Under the pieces are notes generated by a model. It worked only from the letters and a program-made list of their open reading frames with translations. It did not search any database and was not told the origin of the DNA. A stretch of 64,000 nt of DNA. Origin: Rallus limicola (lineage: Eukaryota; Chordata; Aves; Gruiformes; Rallidae). The DNA lies in the NCBI GenBank assembly GCA_022605955.1, contig JAKCOZ010000001.1:79782520-79846519 (forward strand), given 5' to 3'. Position numbers and translations under genes: made by a program. Of the stretch, positions 45,675 through 59,600 are shown one piece after another. The first letter of the stretch is position 1; each line of letters opens with the position of its first letter.

Positions 45675-48600
45675 GTGAGAGGATGTGAGTGCCCACTGCT
45701 CGTTCTGACTGTACATGTGTCATCTGCCTGGGCTAGTGATTTTCTGTGGCTTAAGAAGTCACCTAGCACTGCCTGTCTGTGTGTATCTTCCTGCCCTTGG
45801 GGTAATGACTTGATCCACAGTGGTAGTTCAATTGGGCTTTAGTCCCTTGTATTTGCTAAGATCATGCCCACAGAGTTATACAACTTCAGCTGATGGTGAA
45901 GCACAGTCAACTGATTATCTGCGTCAAAGCTATTTATTTTAGTCTTTTATCTAGCTCTTTTCTTGTTCCCATTGTTGCTGCAAAGTGAAAGATGTATGAG
46001 TTTTTCAAGCTGACCACAGACAGTTTGCTCCAGGACCTTTCTAACAAAGAGTAAAGGCAGGAGGAGATTGAAGGGGATGCTGATAGTGTCCCTCTTTGCG
46101 GAGGTTTGGCTGCTGGAGCTGAGAGTCAGCTTTGAGACTGTACAGATGAGGACAGCCTCTTTCTTTTGGTGTCCCTGGACAGAGTGTCCCAGGCAATGCT
46201 TTTGGAGGCTTCCACGGAACCACTCTTCCTTCCTGTGGGGGCTGCTTTTAAACTGAATCTGTAGTTCAGCCCCTGCCTGAGAGATACCAGACTAGGAGTG
46301 GCAGTTGAGTTCAGCCATAGCCATGCACGCTGTTAATCTGGACCCCCAACCTGTGGCTGATGTACCAGCCTGTCTGCAGCCCAGTTCCCTCACCATGGCT
46401 CTTCCCAGCCATCAGAGGGCTATGTCTGGTGCTGAGTGCACACGCCAGGGCTGATCCTGACCCCAGCCTGCAGGCTGATGGCCTGGCCTCACCTCAGCCC
46501 CTTTCCAAGGGCCATGTCTGGCCATCCCAGGACTCCTCCCAGGTCAAGTGGGAAGAAGTGACTGCCACTTCGTCCTTCACAGTGACTGATTGCAGAGCTA
46601 TTAGGGCCTACAATGCATACTGATGCTGGAACAGAATTTTAAAAAATAGCATTATGTAAATGATGATCGTATCCTGAGGCCTGATCTCCATTTGTCTGGT
46701 ATCTTGCTGGGCTTGGGACCAAGAGAGATGTTGAGATAGGTTCATTGATTCATCTCACAAGCAAGAGCCAGCCTGATAATGAGCAGTCTGCATTGCTTGC
46801 TGTGGGATAGGTAAAGTAACATATGATAGACCACCATTATGGTTGGACAGAGGAATGATACCCAACTGGGTACAATCTTTAGGAGTGTATGCCATTGTCA
46901 TGTAGGCCTTTAAACCTGTGAAATAATTAATGTTGTGACATGGATTTCATTTCATAATGAGCTGCTCGTAAATACAAGGTGTCCTTTGTGGAAACAGAAG
47001 TATTTGAGCACTTATCTGTCTCCTAGTCAGGGCAAGTAAGTCAGCCTAAGGAAATTTGTCTTTAAATGATGAGCATTGAGGAAGACTCAAAAATGTAAAA
47101 GCTTTTAGCTTGCTTCAGGTCCTATTTCAAAATCTCTAATCCTTTTCAGGACCTCATGGAAGCTGTAACACAGGACCTACCACATGCTTATTCTTATGGG
47201 CTCTGCACCCAATTAGACTACCTCTTCTGCAGTGCATTGGAGCCATGCCTTAAGTCTGAGAAATCACAGAGAACAGTTTTATTCCATGAAAACAAAGAAA
47301 AATGTTTCGGTCAACTGTAGGGATGATTATGCAGCCAAGCACTAGGAATATAAACAAAACAAAACATATTTTCACTATGCATAGCTTTTCATTCTAGATT
47401 AAAGCAAACAACCAGAAAGAATATTGGTCTCCCATGAGAGAGCAATATATTGGTGAATCTTCCATAAGAAGATGCGGCAACTTGGAGAATAAAATGGCCG
47501 TTGGGGAGAATTTTTGAAACAGATTTCAAGGGGAAATATGCAGAAAGCAAAGAAGCAAGAATTTCATGCTGCTTCCACCATAATAATAATAATAATACTT
47601 TGCCCAGTGCGTATGCTTTACTGCTCACTGTAGCCAAGAGCGAAATTCCCTGCCCACCAAACAAAATCAGCAAAAGGCAAGACTGGCTTTGCAGGCAGGA
47701 AAACTTCACGGTTGCATCCATCAAATCCTGCAATGGGACCAGTGAAGCACACAGGCTGCAAGGCATCAGTAATGAGAACTGGAGAATAGAAAACCCTCAT
47801 CAGTACGGGCTCAATAATTAATCAAAGCTGAAAATCTTTCTAACGAAGGCAGCAGCCCCAGCAAAACAGAAAGAGCATTTAAGGAGTTAGGGGTCTGGAC
47901 AAGAAAGAAGATCTCACAAAACCAAGTTATCAAGGGATGGGGAAAGAATGGCCACAGCATCTTCCTCCTCTCCTGATATTCTCAGGAATGCATTGAAACT
48001 GTTATGGTGATAGATATTAATTATATTAACCTTGCATTTTTTGTGATCTGATCCATGTAAGTGTCTCTACCAGTGGCTAGCTACTATTACAAGAAAAAGG
48101 TCATTCCACAGAAGAAAAGCTCCTGCTCTGAGGGCCTGTATCCTGGAGATGTCTGTAGTTTTCAGGGTGACACCATAGATGTGTTTCTCAAGGTCCCTGT
48201 TCTAATGTATACACTTGTCTGGCAAAATTCCCAGATGAGTCTCAAGGCTTACTTAATTACAACTCAAAGCCTTAATGTACTTTCTTGTGCTTCTGCCCCT
48301 CTCACACTAAGGATCTCAGGTTGCTTCTCACACCGAAAAGGGAGAAGTTATTCATATATGGTTGCTTGTAACTGGCTGATGCACAGCAGCAGTAGCTGGT
48401 GAGAAGTAATGAGCCTTGTGGTCCTGGGTCCCATGTGCCTTGTGGTCTGGGAGACCCTATGGCTCACAGAAAAGCAAGCCATTAGACACAGCAGAGTTTT
48501 GACTAAGTGCTCAAAGCTTTTCTGCCCTGAAGCTTGGTGCTTATATTCAGGTATAGACCAAGATACTATAGAGGTGGCTTCTATGAAGCAACCAAGTAAG

Positions 48601-51600
48601 ACCAGTGGGTGTGCTGATGAGAACACTTTTCTTGTGACTGATGGTAGGAAATATTTGTCCAGATGCCTGAATTGCCCACACTGCGATTCATGGCTTTGTC
48701 ATGGGCTCACCGCGGGGCCTGCAGTTCCCCTATCTGGTAGTGAACCCTGACAGTTGAAGAGGCGCCTGTTGGTTGACAGCTTGGCAGCAAACCTGCTCAG
48801 AACAGCCATCGAGGGACATGTTGCCATAATCTGCCAGTCTGTTCTCCAACTGACCCTTGGACACACATCCTGTTTCAGAGCCTTTGATCTGGTGTTCAAA
48901 ACCCCAAGAGAGCTACTACCTTCTCTGCGAGGCTGTGTCACTTCCTCATGTAGCTGCATTACACACTTGGTCAGGTAGAGTGATACAGATGACAGAGCAG
49001 TTCCAATGACTCGGATCGGTGTACCGGAGATCTCTGGTGCATGAAGAAAGGTTTCTAAATCCTTGCCCCGCCAAAGGTGGCACCTGCATTTTTGGGTGGC
49101 CTCCCCGCAGTGGGTCCTTTGCTCTTACTCTGATGTCTCTCACCTGAAAAACAAGCTCCTCATTTGCCCCCAGAGTGAGAAGATCATTGTTGTTTGTACT
49201 TATGGAAAGCATGCAAATAAAAATGAGGATGGGACCAAATTGGAACTGATAGATAAAATGGATTAGGCAGATAGATGGAAACCAAATTAGCTGTGAAGCC
49301 GATGTCAAATAGAATAGAAAATCATTTCCACCCAATAGCCAGCTGAAAGATTTAGCAAGACAAGAAGGAAATAATCAAGATTGCCTAATTGCCAAGTAAC
49401 CTCTCAGTCTTTCTTTTACTCCCTTTCTTTCCGTGATACAATCTGTCTCAGATTTCTCTATTAAAATGGAGGAAAACATCTTTTGATCTGGTCTGCAATG
49501 TGAACTGCAAGACAGGCTCAAAGAAACCCCCACTGAAAGAAAGGCCTTTTGTGTAAAGCTATCTCTAATGTGTCATACAGCTGCCTCACGAGATTTTTGG
49601 CTAAAGGAAATAAAAGACAACATGCCAGCAAATGCTATGTATGCTCTTCCCTTCTGGGCTGCCTCTGTTATCTGGCATGTCACATGCAAAGTTTGATATG
49701 CAAACGGTTGGTGAAGAGCTCAGTAAATGGTTGGGGGTACGTGGGGTACATTTTTCCCTCCATGAATTGCTGATAATCCCTTCCTAGGGCTGTAAAGGGA
49801 GAGCTTTGAGGAGTTGAAGAGCAGCTTTGTAATTAGCAAGAGCCCCTGGCCACACTGAGGAATAGCATTCAACAGCAGCGTTCTTGCAGAAAACAGAATT
49901 TATTACAGGAGCTGCAGTAATGGAAATCTTTCCCTACAAGCCTGGCAAAATGGGTCTAACTTGTGTTATTTTTCCATTATTTCTAAAGGAGCTAAAGATA
50001 TGTAAAGACTATAATATAATCTGTTGGTAGAAGAAGCCAGTGAAGAGCAGGTGTGTCAGGAGACTGATAATAGCCTGCTTGGATTTTCCTGCAGGTGACT
50101 TGTTCAAACCTGGAGTGGGAAAAAATTGCCAGAGGTGACTTTCAGATGTGAGCTTACTTTTCCTTTCAGAGTGTATTGACAGTTACCAATAAAGCCCCTC
50201 TAGAAGCAGGCCCTCTAAATTTCTACAACCTGCAAAGGTGATGCTAATGGATGTCGGGTACCTAAGTCGAAGTTGGGTGCCCATACGTTTCCTTCCTCCC
50301 AACCTGTGAGGTGGGGGGCAGGGTTGGAATGCCTGGCTGGTGGTTGCTCTGTGATGGTTTGAAGAGCCTAAGCAGAAAAAGCCAGTCTTTACAGCCACAT
50401 GCTGAGGAGACCTGTGCATGGTGGGTGGCAACTCCATCTGGGTAGGTTTGCTTCATTTTCCAGCTGCAGTGGGGTGACTGACTGCCTGCTCTTCCTGGAG
50501 GAGCTGACTTCGACCAGTGTCTTTCAGGTGGAGGAGGGGTGAGTTTTGGAGCTCTTGATGGGATTGTGTGTAAAAACTAAATGTTATTTTTGACTGTTAT
50601 ATTTTGACTTCACGCTTCCTATGAAGTAGGAAAAAGGTCTAAATGTTATTTAGACTGGTTATTTCCTTTAAAATACCGTTAGGCTGGTATCTATGATATT
50701 TCATTTCTTCTCCTAGATTAAAAGGGATAGAAGACTCCCTGGAGAATATGTTGGTTGCATTCAGGGCTGAGTTGAGCTTTTGTTTTTAAGTCTTTCTTCA
50801 TTATTGAAAACCAAAGAATTTCCTGAGTTGACAAAAGGTGTGATGTTACTAAATGAGGCAAGTAGAAAGTTAAAATGGAGATCTCTGTGGTATAGACCTG
50901 AGTGCCTCTAAAAGGCAAGGAGGTAAAGAAAAAGCGCTTGACCTTTTCAGCAAGGTTGGAGCAAAGATTCTGCTATAAAAGCTTTCCAGACAGCACTGCT
51001 TTAAGTCCTGTCAAAACTGAGTCTTCAGCCACATAAGGCAGAGTGATAACTAAGCGGATGTTTTGCTGTGATGGTTGAGATGACTGGGTCTTAGAGGCCT
51101 TCGTGACATTTATATCCTAGTTTATAGAACTGTGTGAGGATGTGTCAATGCTGTAAACCTGTTTGCTTACCATGGCCATTATGGCAAATAAATGAAATTT
51201 GAAATTTAAATTTTAATAATTTCAGCATTGTCCATGGTACCCACATTGATAGTGGTACAGTGCAGGGGTCAGAAGGCAGCAAAATTTTGCTTATAGAGGG
51301 AAAACTAGAGTCTTAAATTGAACTCCTTGAAATGCTGCCCCTCAGCAGTTGGCATGCAGTATGGGCAACCTCCCAATCAGTGGTGTCCCTAATCTGATTT
51401 GCCAGTGATTTCCTGTCACCACAGTCTTATCACAATGCCAAACATGCAGGGGCTGGTAGCATTGCAGATACTGTGATGCCATGTTTTGGGTCAAGTACTG
51501 GGGGCTGCATCCCAGCACCCCACAGCAGGAGCTGGAAGTTGGCTGTGGTCGGCTTGCCCCATTGTCCTCCAGTACAAGCACAGGAGAGAGAAGAGCTGCT

Positions 51601-54284
51601 ACTCACAGGGCCTCCATGTTTTCTGAGAGTAGGCTAGGTGAGGGAGGGAGCTGTACATCGTAAAGAGAGTGTGTGAACCAGTGCTGTGTTTCTGACAGGA
51701 GCCAGAAAGGCCTATTCTTAAAATAAGTACCTCTTCTGAGAACCTGGTTTAATTTTTGCCCCTCAGGGAGATTGCTTTGAAGAAGAGAAAAGTGCTTTTA
51801 CAGCAGAGTTGCAAGCAAATCCTTTCCCTTCAGTGTCATTTCCTACTTGTTGAGAAAGGGAGAGCAGTTCTGGGGAAAGGAACATTGAAATCATCTTCTA
51901 AATCACTTTGGTTATGGATCTCTTTGGTATTGTGTGAAAACCTGGTGTAAATACACCATTAAGAGCAGACCTGGTCGCAAACAGGCCACACATAGCCAAT
52001 GTATTCAGATCAAATGGGTATAGTGAAAGCTTTAAATAAGTAGCAGATAAAGGGGGAAAATGCCTGTTAAATAAATAAGCACACACACTGAGACACGTAC
52101 AAAGCAAGCAAGAGAAAAATCTCATGTGACCCTCATGGGAAATAATAATGTTACTGTAGGAGACTAGGCGAAGGAATGAAGCTAATAAATGAGAAATATC
52201 TAGTATATCAATTCTATACCCCAGCAGTGAATTGTGCTGTTTTATACTGCAACTAAGGCTCTGGATTTTATTTATTTATTAACATAAAGAATCTAAATAA
52301 ATACTGAAGATTCAGGAGGGAGGTGTGAACTGAATCCGTTGCTTCAAAGCTACCCTAGCAGGAACACATGCAGAATGGCAAGTGCTAGGGGTGAATAAGA
52401 ACATCGGATCCATACAGGACTGGTCTGCTTCATACTTTATGCCACATAGCATGACAGTGCCGTGAGAAAACCTGTCTCAGTTTTCCAAGGGTGTAGGTCT
52501 GAGTGTTCTAGCACCAAAGGCTAGAAGTCTAGCAGTTTCAAGGGCACCTTTGCAGGTCAGAATAACTTGTTTGTATGCGCTTTTTTTTTGCTGAAACCCC
52601 ATTTACTGCTGATATGTTGTTTTAACTCGGTCAGGAAACAGTTATAAGTGGCAATATAATGCATCTGGCATCTGATAAGGACGCAGAATGAATGCAGTTT
52701 GCACAACACAGAGTCAAGTGAGGAAGCTAAAAAAGTATCAAGACAGTAAAAAATAAAGTAGGAGTATGCTTTCTTTATTTTGGTTTTTTTTTAAACCTTA
52801 CAACCTTCTCAGGATTTGCTTAGTTCGTTTCTTGCTGGAGAGCTCATGTCATCCACCATTAGTCCATATAAAACCATGAGTATATAAATTACATCAACCT
52901 AAGTGATCACTGAAAGAAATGGCAGCATTTGCCCATCTTCAGTATTTTACAGCTTCTCTTAGATTAAATCCCCAAAATTAATAATGAATATTTAGTTTTA
53001 ACTCTCCTTTCCTGTACACATGCATTGCAATGAAGCCCTTAAAGACGGTATAATAACATTTCAATTCTCAAATTACACAACGTAAGACATTCATATTTTT
53101 CTAAGAGCTTTGACAAACATGTAGGATCTTGCAGCTGTTCAGTATTCTGGTTATTTCAGACAAACAGAGCCTAATGAAGGTTGCTTTTGAGAAAAGTATC
53201 TGAACAATGCATCATAGATGAAGAGATATTAAAATGGCCATTATAGTCAAAAGCGTGGGTGTGCTAATGCATATGGAGTTTTGCGGATAAGCGGCAAAAT
53301 GAGCTCATTACAGGCACAGGTAAAGTCTCGCTTCCGTTACTGTCCGTATCACTCTTGGCCTTTGGTTTCAAAACGTATGACCCCATAACTTGGCATTGTT
53401 CTTCATGTATGTATTTCACTGTAATTTTGCTGTCAGTATTTAATACAATTAAATGCATTGGACATCCCTGGAATAGCACCACGCTTTGTGACAGAAGAGA
53501 CTGCTGTTCAAGGAGCTAGAAAACTGTCTGGGTATCACTGGCCTTCCTCTAAGACTTGTTGCATTTCTGTTCCGTTTCTGATCATTCTGGCACTCTTCAG
53601 TCTCAGATCTCATGTAGCAACCTTTTACTCACAGAGCTGGTGTGGAGATTTTGCTGCTATTAAACCAGGTCCTGGGCTATAGCAACCTTCATGGTAATAA
53701 CAATTATTTGGAAAGCCTGGTGAGTTTCAGGACTCCTTTCAGCTCATAGCCTCTTCAGGCAGCTATGCTGTGTATTTATACAAGTGAACAAAATATTTTA
53801 AGGGGAAAAAAAAAAATCTGTGAATCACTTTTATGTACATCTGTCTAACCTGAAATCGTACGTCTTATAAGGGGAACTTGGGAAGGCGCATTTTTAGACA
53901 GATTCTGGACTCCGTTACTTTTATCAAGAAATCTGCCTCTTTTTGGTGAAGTGCATTTAGCTTTTGCTGTGATGGATCTTTCAGTGCTAAAGATTTTATT
54001 ATTCTTAAAGAAATTCACTAAGACCGGCATGAGTTGGGGTCATCCAGGGCCAAGCGTAATGGTCCTTGCATAATCCTTTAGTATTTGAGGTTAAGTCACC
54101 TCATCTGCTGTATTACTTTTCCCTTCCTGGAAACATCAGTCTTTGAGTTAAATCAACATCACATTCAGGAAATTTTCATAAAAATAACCAGTTTTTCATG
54201 CAAGGTGCACAAATTATTTCAGGCTGCTTCAAATTTGTCATAGGCTGATTGGTTGCAGTCCGTAGTACAGAAGGACCATCTCTT
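45675..54284. other. Unique non-coding sequence
   Basis: About 8.6 kb with no recognised gene or repeat apart from an ATA-type microsatellite at 47580-47597. Open frames around 47389-47821, 48061-48402, 48409-48750 and 48946-49335 lie on both strands; I recognise none of the products. A minus-strand AG|GTGAG motif lies near 49144. Sequence becomes AT-rich after about 52000. Confidence 0.55.
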
Positions 54285-54352
54285 TCTCTCTCTCTCTCTC
54301 TCTCTCTCATTCTCACCCACCCCCCCACCCCCCCACCCCCCCCCCCCCCCCC
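54285..54352. repeat. (TC)12 microsatellite followed by interrupted poly-C tract
   Basis: Twelve TC dinucleotides (54285-54308) are followed, after ATTCTCA, by C3-A-C7-A-C7-A-C17 (54316-54352). The plus strand is almost pure pyrimidine for nearly 70 bases. The minus strand carries several long G-runs with single-T loops, a strong G-quadruplex pattern, and the plus strand could form i-motif or triplex structures. The 17-base C-run is prone to sequencing error and length variation, so the exact counts should be treated with care. Confidence 0.95.
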
Positions 54353-54560
54353 GCTTCTGTCCCTCCAATGTCAGGAGAACTGGGGACAAGGGACAGAAGC
54401 AAGGACAAGTTTTTGATTAAATTCTTTTCATTTATTGGAAGTAGCAATAAGGGAAACATAAAAGATTTTTGGAAACCTGTGGATGCAAATGACCTGGGCA
54501 GTGTGTGTCAAGCAACAGGGATGAAATCTATGATCCAGGAGACACAATGAAACATAATAT

Positions 54561-54598
54561 AACTATTTTAAAATATTACAATTTTAAAATAAATAGTT
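54561..54598. repeat. AT-rich inverted repeat (hairpin/cruciform-capable)
   Basis: AACTATTTTAAAAT (54561-54574) pairs with ATTTTAAAAT + AAATAGTT (54581-54598), leaving a two-base bulge and a six-base loop (ATTACA). It is all A/T except one C and one G in the stem, and no U-tract or gene context suggests a terminator. No function is assigned. Confidence 0.75.
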
Positions 54599-56558
54599 GA
54601 TGCTCTTTTGCATTGGTTTGGATATACCATATGCACAGAGAAACTAGCTACAGTTTATTTGATAATAAATTATGTGTAAGTCTCAATTCATTTATGCTTC
54701 TGCATAAAAAGGTTGGCAAGATGTCACAAACCATGCACACTTAATACAACTCTGTGCGTCTGTTACTCTAGCAATAGCTGGTGAAATTCTACAGTATTAA
54801 ATTACTATTGTGAAAAATCTATGGTAATAAATTACTATTCAGAAGTTTTTATAATCTCAAGGGAAAAATAAGAAACCTAAATCCTTTGTTTAAAATAAAA
54901 TACACAGTGCAGGCAAAATTATTACAATACATACCTTAAAGAGAAGGCAATTTACTGTTAAAATCTGTCAATTATTACAGGCAAGCCTACTAGAGTAATA
55001 AAATAAGCACAACTGTCAAACAAACAAAAAAAAAAAGACCACGAAAAGTGCAGCCTTCACTTCTGAAATTTTAGGAGAAAAGTCGGGTAAATTTGAGAAA
55101 TCATTCCTAGTGGTTGGTAAAAAAAGGCACAGATAAGTAGAGAATTAAGATGGTATTGCCCATTTTTAACTGGCTCTTCTTGGTTTGTTGGGGTTTTTAA
55201 CTTGATTATGCGTGTGTCCTTCTGATTTACGGACCTCCATCTCAGAACACTGTACAGAGACGGGGAGAAGCATTACGGTCGTGTTGCAGATGGGGTAAAC
55301 AGAATTGCTCACAATTACAAACTAGATCAGTGGCAGAGCCAAGAAAAGGAGCCAGATTTTCTCTTTTCTTCTTTACTTTGAATCCTATGTCCAATTTAGC
55401 GAAGATTGTGGCTCTAAAGTTATATTAAATTAGTTGTCTGTTCCCCCTCTCCCCTGACCTGTATAAACATAATAGTCCAGACCCTCAGCTGCTAAAATCA
55501 CTGCAGCTCCATCTGGCCCATTAATGTGTGTGTACATGCCAGTGGACAAGATTGCAAGTTGTTACCTACTCTCTGCCTAACAAACCTGGCAAAAAAACAA
55601 GAGTAATAAACACATAAAACTGTCATTAAAAAAACTGCAGGCTTAGGTCTCAGAGATTTCTCCCTCTGCACCATGATGGTGAAGATAATAGACAGCCAAA
55701 AATCCCCCATCCAATACTCTCTCAATAAAGGACTATTCTTCCAGTGAGTGTTAGTAGGATTCTGTAAACCTAGTCTAAACGGCCTGCATACATATAATAA
55801 GATTTTTCTCTCTTTTGGGGGGAGAGAGAAAGCAATCTGATGGGCTTTGTGCAGGTAACAGGTTCCTAATCTCACGTCTCTGTAACTTTAATAATGGAAT
55901 TAATGACAGGATTAGCATAGACATCAAGATGATCTTTCACGTGAAACCAACAGAATGTCATAGCAAAGGGCTGGTCAGCAGGGATGCTTGATGATAACTT
56001 TTTTTTTTTTATTATTGGGAATGGGAAAGCAGAGATGTATTTTCCATAGCCTCAGTGCCTGGGATTTGGCAAAATTCAGAAGTGTTTTGCCATGTGGGAA
56101 ATTAAAATCTGCAAGTACAAAATTGCTTATTTAAAAACAAAGAACAGCAACAAAACCCATGTTAATTCAATTAAAGGGTCAGTGCAGGAAAGCCAAAATA
56201 GATTATTTTTTTTATTTGCTAAGAAGCAAGGGGCTGGAAAGAAGATACATCTACATAGTGGGTATTTCTAATTAACCAATGAGAGCAAAGGCACTTGTTC
56301 CACTTAATCATGAAGCAACAAAATGGAAAATAGCCCTTCTCATCTCAAGAAAAAGCTTTGGAAAACAAGCCAGGATGAAGAGAGGAGCTCATGGTATTTC
56401 AAGAATATGTTCTAATCTCCCTTTTTCCCCACATCCCCTCCACCCTCTTTGTAATCAAGGCTGCCTCAGCCTATAAGCAGGTATTTATTTTTAGTTTTGT
56501 TTCAGGACTGGCTTAGCTGTTTGCGGTGAGCAGATGGGGATTTGATGTTACATTCTGT

Positions 56559-56615
56559 TTCAATTGTCTTTCAGTGAAATTAATTGCAATAATTAACCAC
56601 TTTATTGATATAACT
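56559..56615. promoter_or_regulatory. Cluster of homeodomain-type AT words (candidate element)
   Basis: Within 57 bp are CAATTG, TTAATTGC, AATAATTAACC and TTATTGATAT, words typical of homeodomain and HNF1-like binding sites. AT-rich sequence produces such words often, so this is only a candidate non-coding element whose status depends on conservation. Confidence 0.2.
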
Positions 56616-59600
56616 CCTGTTTCCAGAAGTGTCCTACTGTAAGAGCATTAGAATCTAAGGAATTTAGAGCCATGGATCTAAGTACAGGATTAACATTAAA
56701 GATGGTCCTTGAGCAAAATCTTGGATTCAGTCAGCATGATGCTTGAGGAGTGAAGCAGAACTTCTCATCTTACTCTTAGGTCTTTAATTGCTACCAAACC
56801 AGCAGAGCTATTTTGGGTTCAGGCGTCCCATGTTGCCCCTACAAGTTCTTGCATTTAGGGCTCTTTTCTAGGGCTCTCCCATCTGATGGAGTCCCCATGC
56901 CCTCCTCCATGTGGCACACGCCTCCTCAACTTCCGACACACCATGCAAATGGAAATCTATTTCAGTTCCCGTTCGGCAGGTAATTAGTTTGATGGCGTTA
57001 TCAGAAAGGCACTGAGACTAACATGTCTATCTCCCGAGCAGCGAGAAGCTCCACCAAGACCTATGTTTTATATCCTGCCTCAAAACCAAACCGAGAACTG
57101 CTTTTTAATTCACCGGTTTTATCTCTCTGGGCTTAGTGAATTCTAGTGCTCATAAAAAGTGAGAGACAGCTACTGCAGGCTGAAGGCAAGCACAGTGTAA
57201 GCTTCATGCATAGATACTGCTCCGCTAAGTACGCCTTAACACTGACCCTGTGGCATGTCCTACTCTAATAATTCTTCCTTCCCTGGTCCCCTCTACTCCC
57301 CTTGACAGTTCTTCCTTGGTGTTTCTGTTGTGACTTCAACTTTCCTTTTAAAATTGCAGGCTTGGGTGCCCCGTGGTTACTGACTGCAACTTATGCTGAG
57401 CTGCACAGGAGGTTTTGTGAAGGGTCCAGGGTGAAATCTTCTGAATTAATTGTCACTTTTGATAGAGACCAGACAGTGAACTTTAGTTTCCAGATGAGGT
57501 AATGATTTGCCAAATGATCCTCTGTGGTCCTTTCTGATTTAGGATCTTCCTCTGGGGAGACGCTCATACATTTAGGAATGAAGTCACTTCTACAGCACTT
57601 CCAGTCCTGAATTGGAAATTGTAGGCATGGGCCTCTCTGAGCCTGTTTCCTTTAAACAGAAGTGTGTTACCAAATGAGGAAATTCTCTCTTCAGCAGATG
57701 TTTTTTCCATGCTTTGCTTTACTTTTAAAAATGCAAAGAAACTCTAAAGGCTGGGAAATGTCAAATGTTTTACTGAGCTTTATTCAAGGAGGAGGAAGAG
57801 ATCTATCATGGGAAAGTGTGCTGAGACCCCAGAAATGTCAAAGAAGTGGATTATCCAGTCACCAGAATTGGGGCAACTGGTCCCAGGTGAGAACAGCTCC
57901 ACAACTTCTTAGGACTATTTCATCACTTAGCTTTAAGATTCCTTCAACTCTGTAAGTCAGATATAAAAAAAAACCCCAAACCTTGTTTTTTCACATCAAA
58001 GAGAATTTTGGGCAGAGAATGAAATCCTGGCCCTATTTACATCAGAAAGACCTGGCCATTGACATCAAGGCAGTTTGGATTTCACCTGAGAGCTGTGATT
58101 TGCCTGCATCATTCCACAGTTTAAAGCGACACATTCTGAAAGGCAAGTGAAAAAGATCGCCAGTCATTAAGAAGTGGCCATGGACTAGCTAGGAGGTCTA
58201 CATCTTGTCTGTAGGGGAGACAAGACAGCCATAGGACTATTCAGTGCAGGCTTGTTTTACACAGTTTGTCGTGGGTAGCCTCTAATAGTAGTGGGACTTA
58301 TGTCCAAGTACGGGGCTGTAGTATGGATCCCCAGTACCAGAAACTGAAAGGATTTAATAATTATCTACCTCTCAAAAAAAAATTCCTTCCATGAATCTCC
58401 AAGCACTTTGTGCAGGAGGTAAGCATCATTATCCCCATTAATGGGTTTTTCAGTTTTTTCCTGCAGACATTCCTGGTTGGGTAAAGCCAGGTTGGCTGTG
58501 AGAGAAAGTGACGCTGTTAATGATTCTCTCACGCTTCATGGAGACCTAACTGACTGAGGCTGTAGGCCAAGTTACAGTGTGGGCAGGTCTGGGGCTTACC
58601 TTGCCTTGCCATATGTGTAATGAAAAATAAGAAAGGACAAATCACTCTGATATTTCCGTGCACTTTTAGTAGGTTTCTCCCAGAAGTCAAGAGTTTCCAC
58701 ATGTCCCTCGTTTGTCTTTGAGTCTATGATGATTTTCTGGGGTAATTGAAATACTGTAGTGGATTTCAAACCCCTACTTTGCTTAGAATTAGTAGATTTA
58801 ATCCTTGCCTCGGTCCTGCCTTGTTACTTTTACTTTGCAGTGCCAGGGTGGGTTTATACAACACAGTGCAGAAGATAACCACTGGCCAAGTGCAGCAGCA
58901 CACTGGTGTGTGTCTATACTAGGCTGAATTTCAGATCTGTGGAGCCTGCTTGCCTAACTCTGGGCGGGTGCTTTGCTGTATGGTGGTGAGCGTGCTTTGG
59001 ATGAGGAGGAATTTTTGGTTTTTCAGGAGTGTTTCAGCTGAGTTAGCTCACAATATTCTTCCAATTTACTGCCTGGACAGCCACCTAAAAGAAAGTCTTT
59101 ACCTCCTCCTGGGAAAGGTTTCGTCATTCATTTTCCGTGCCCAGTCTGTTGATATTTTGAAAATAAGATTGGTTGGCTCAAAGTAGTTGGAATTTTATTT
59201 TGTCCCCTAACTTCTCTAAAATCCATAAGGTGACTGTATAAGCCTAGTCTGTCTCTCTCACTGTAAATGCAAGAGAAGCAGGTATGGTGCCATGGTTTTT
59301 ATGTATCAGAGGCTCCTCCTACCCAAGTTGACTGTTCTTAGGCATCTCAAAGGTCACTGTTGGGTCAAGAAGTCCCCATTAAATGCTATTTCTCATGATC
59401 ATCAACCCTTCATCCTTTCAATATTAGGGAGAAAAAGCATTGATAGCCTCTGTCTGCAAAATAGCTCTTATGCTTGACTATAGAAAGGGTGGATTTGTCC
59501 CTTTGGTCACCGAAAGTGTACAAGCCAGGGTCCATAATGGCTGGACAGCGATTTTAAGTGCAAAACTGGCTGTTCATCCTGTGCATTTCTACAGTGTCAT

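Noticed and set aside
47501..49335. Cluster of 106-129 codon frames suggesting a multi-exon gene
   Set aside because: Frames alternate strand, share no recognisable product, and lack paired splice sites of good quality.
50505..50545. Possible 11-nt microexon between CTTTCAG and GTGAGT
   Set aside because: Acceptor and donor spacing would allow it, but the pyrimidine tract is short and there is no evidence of transcription. Too speculative to call.
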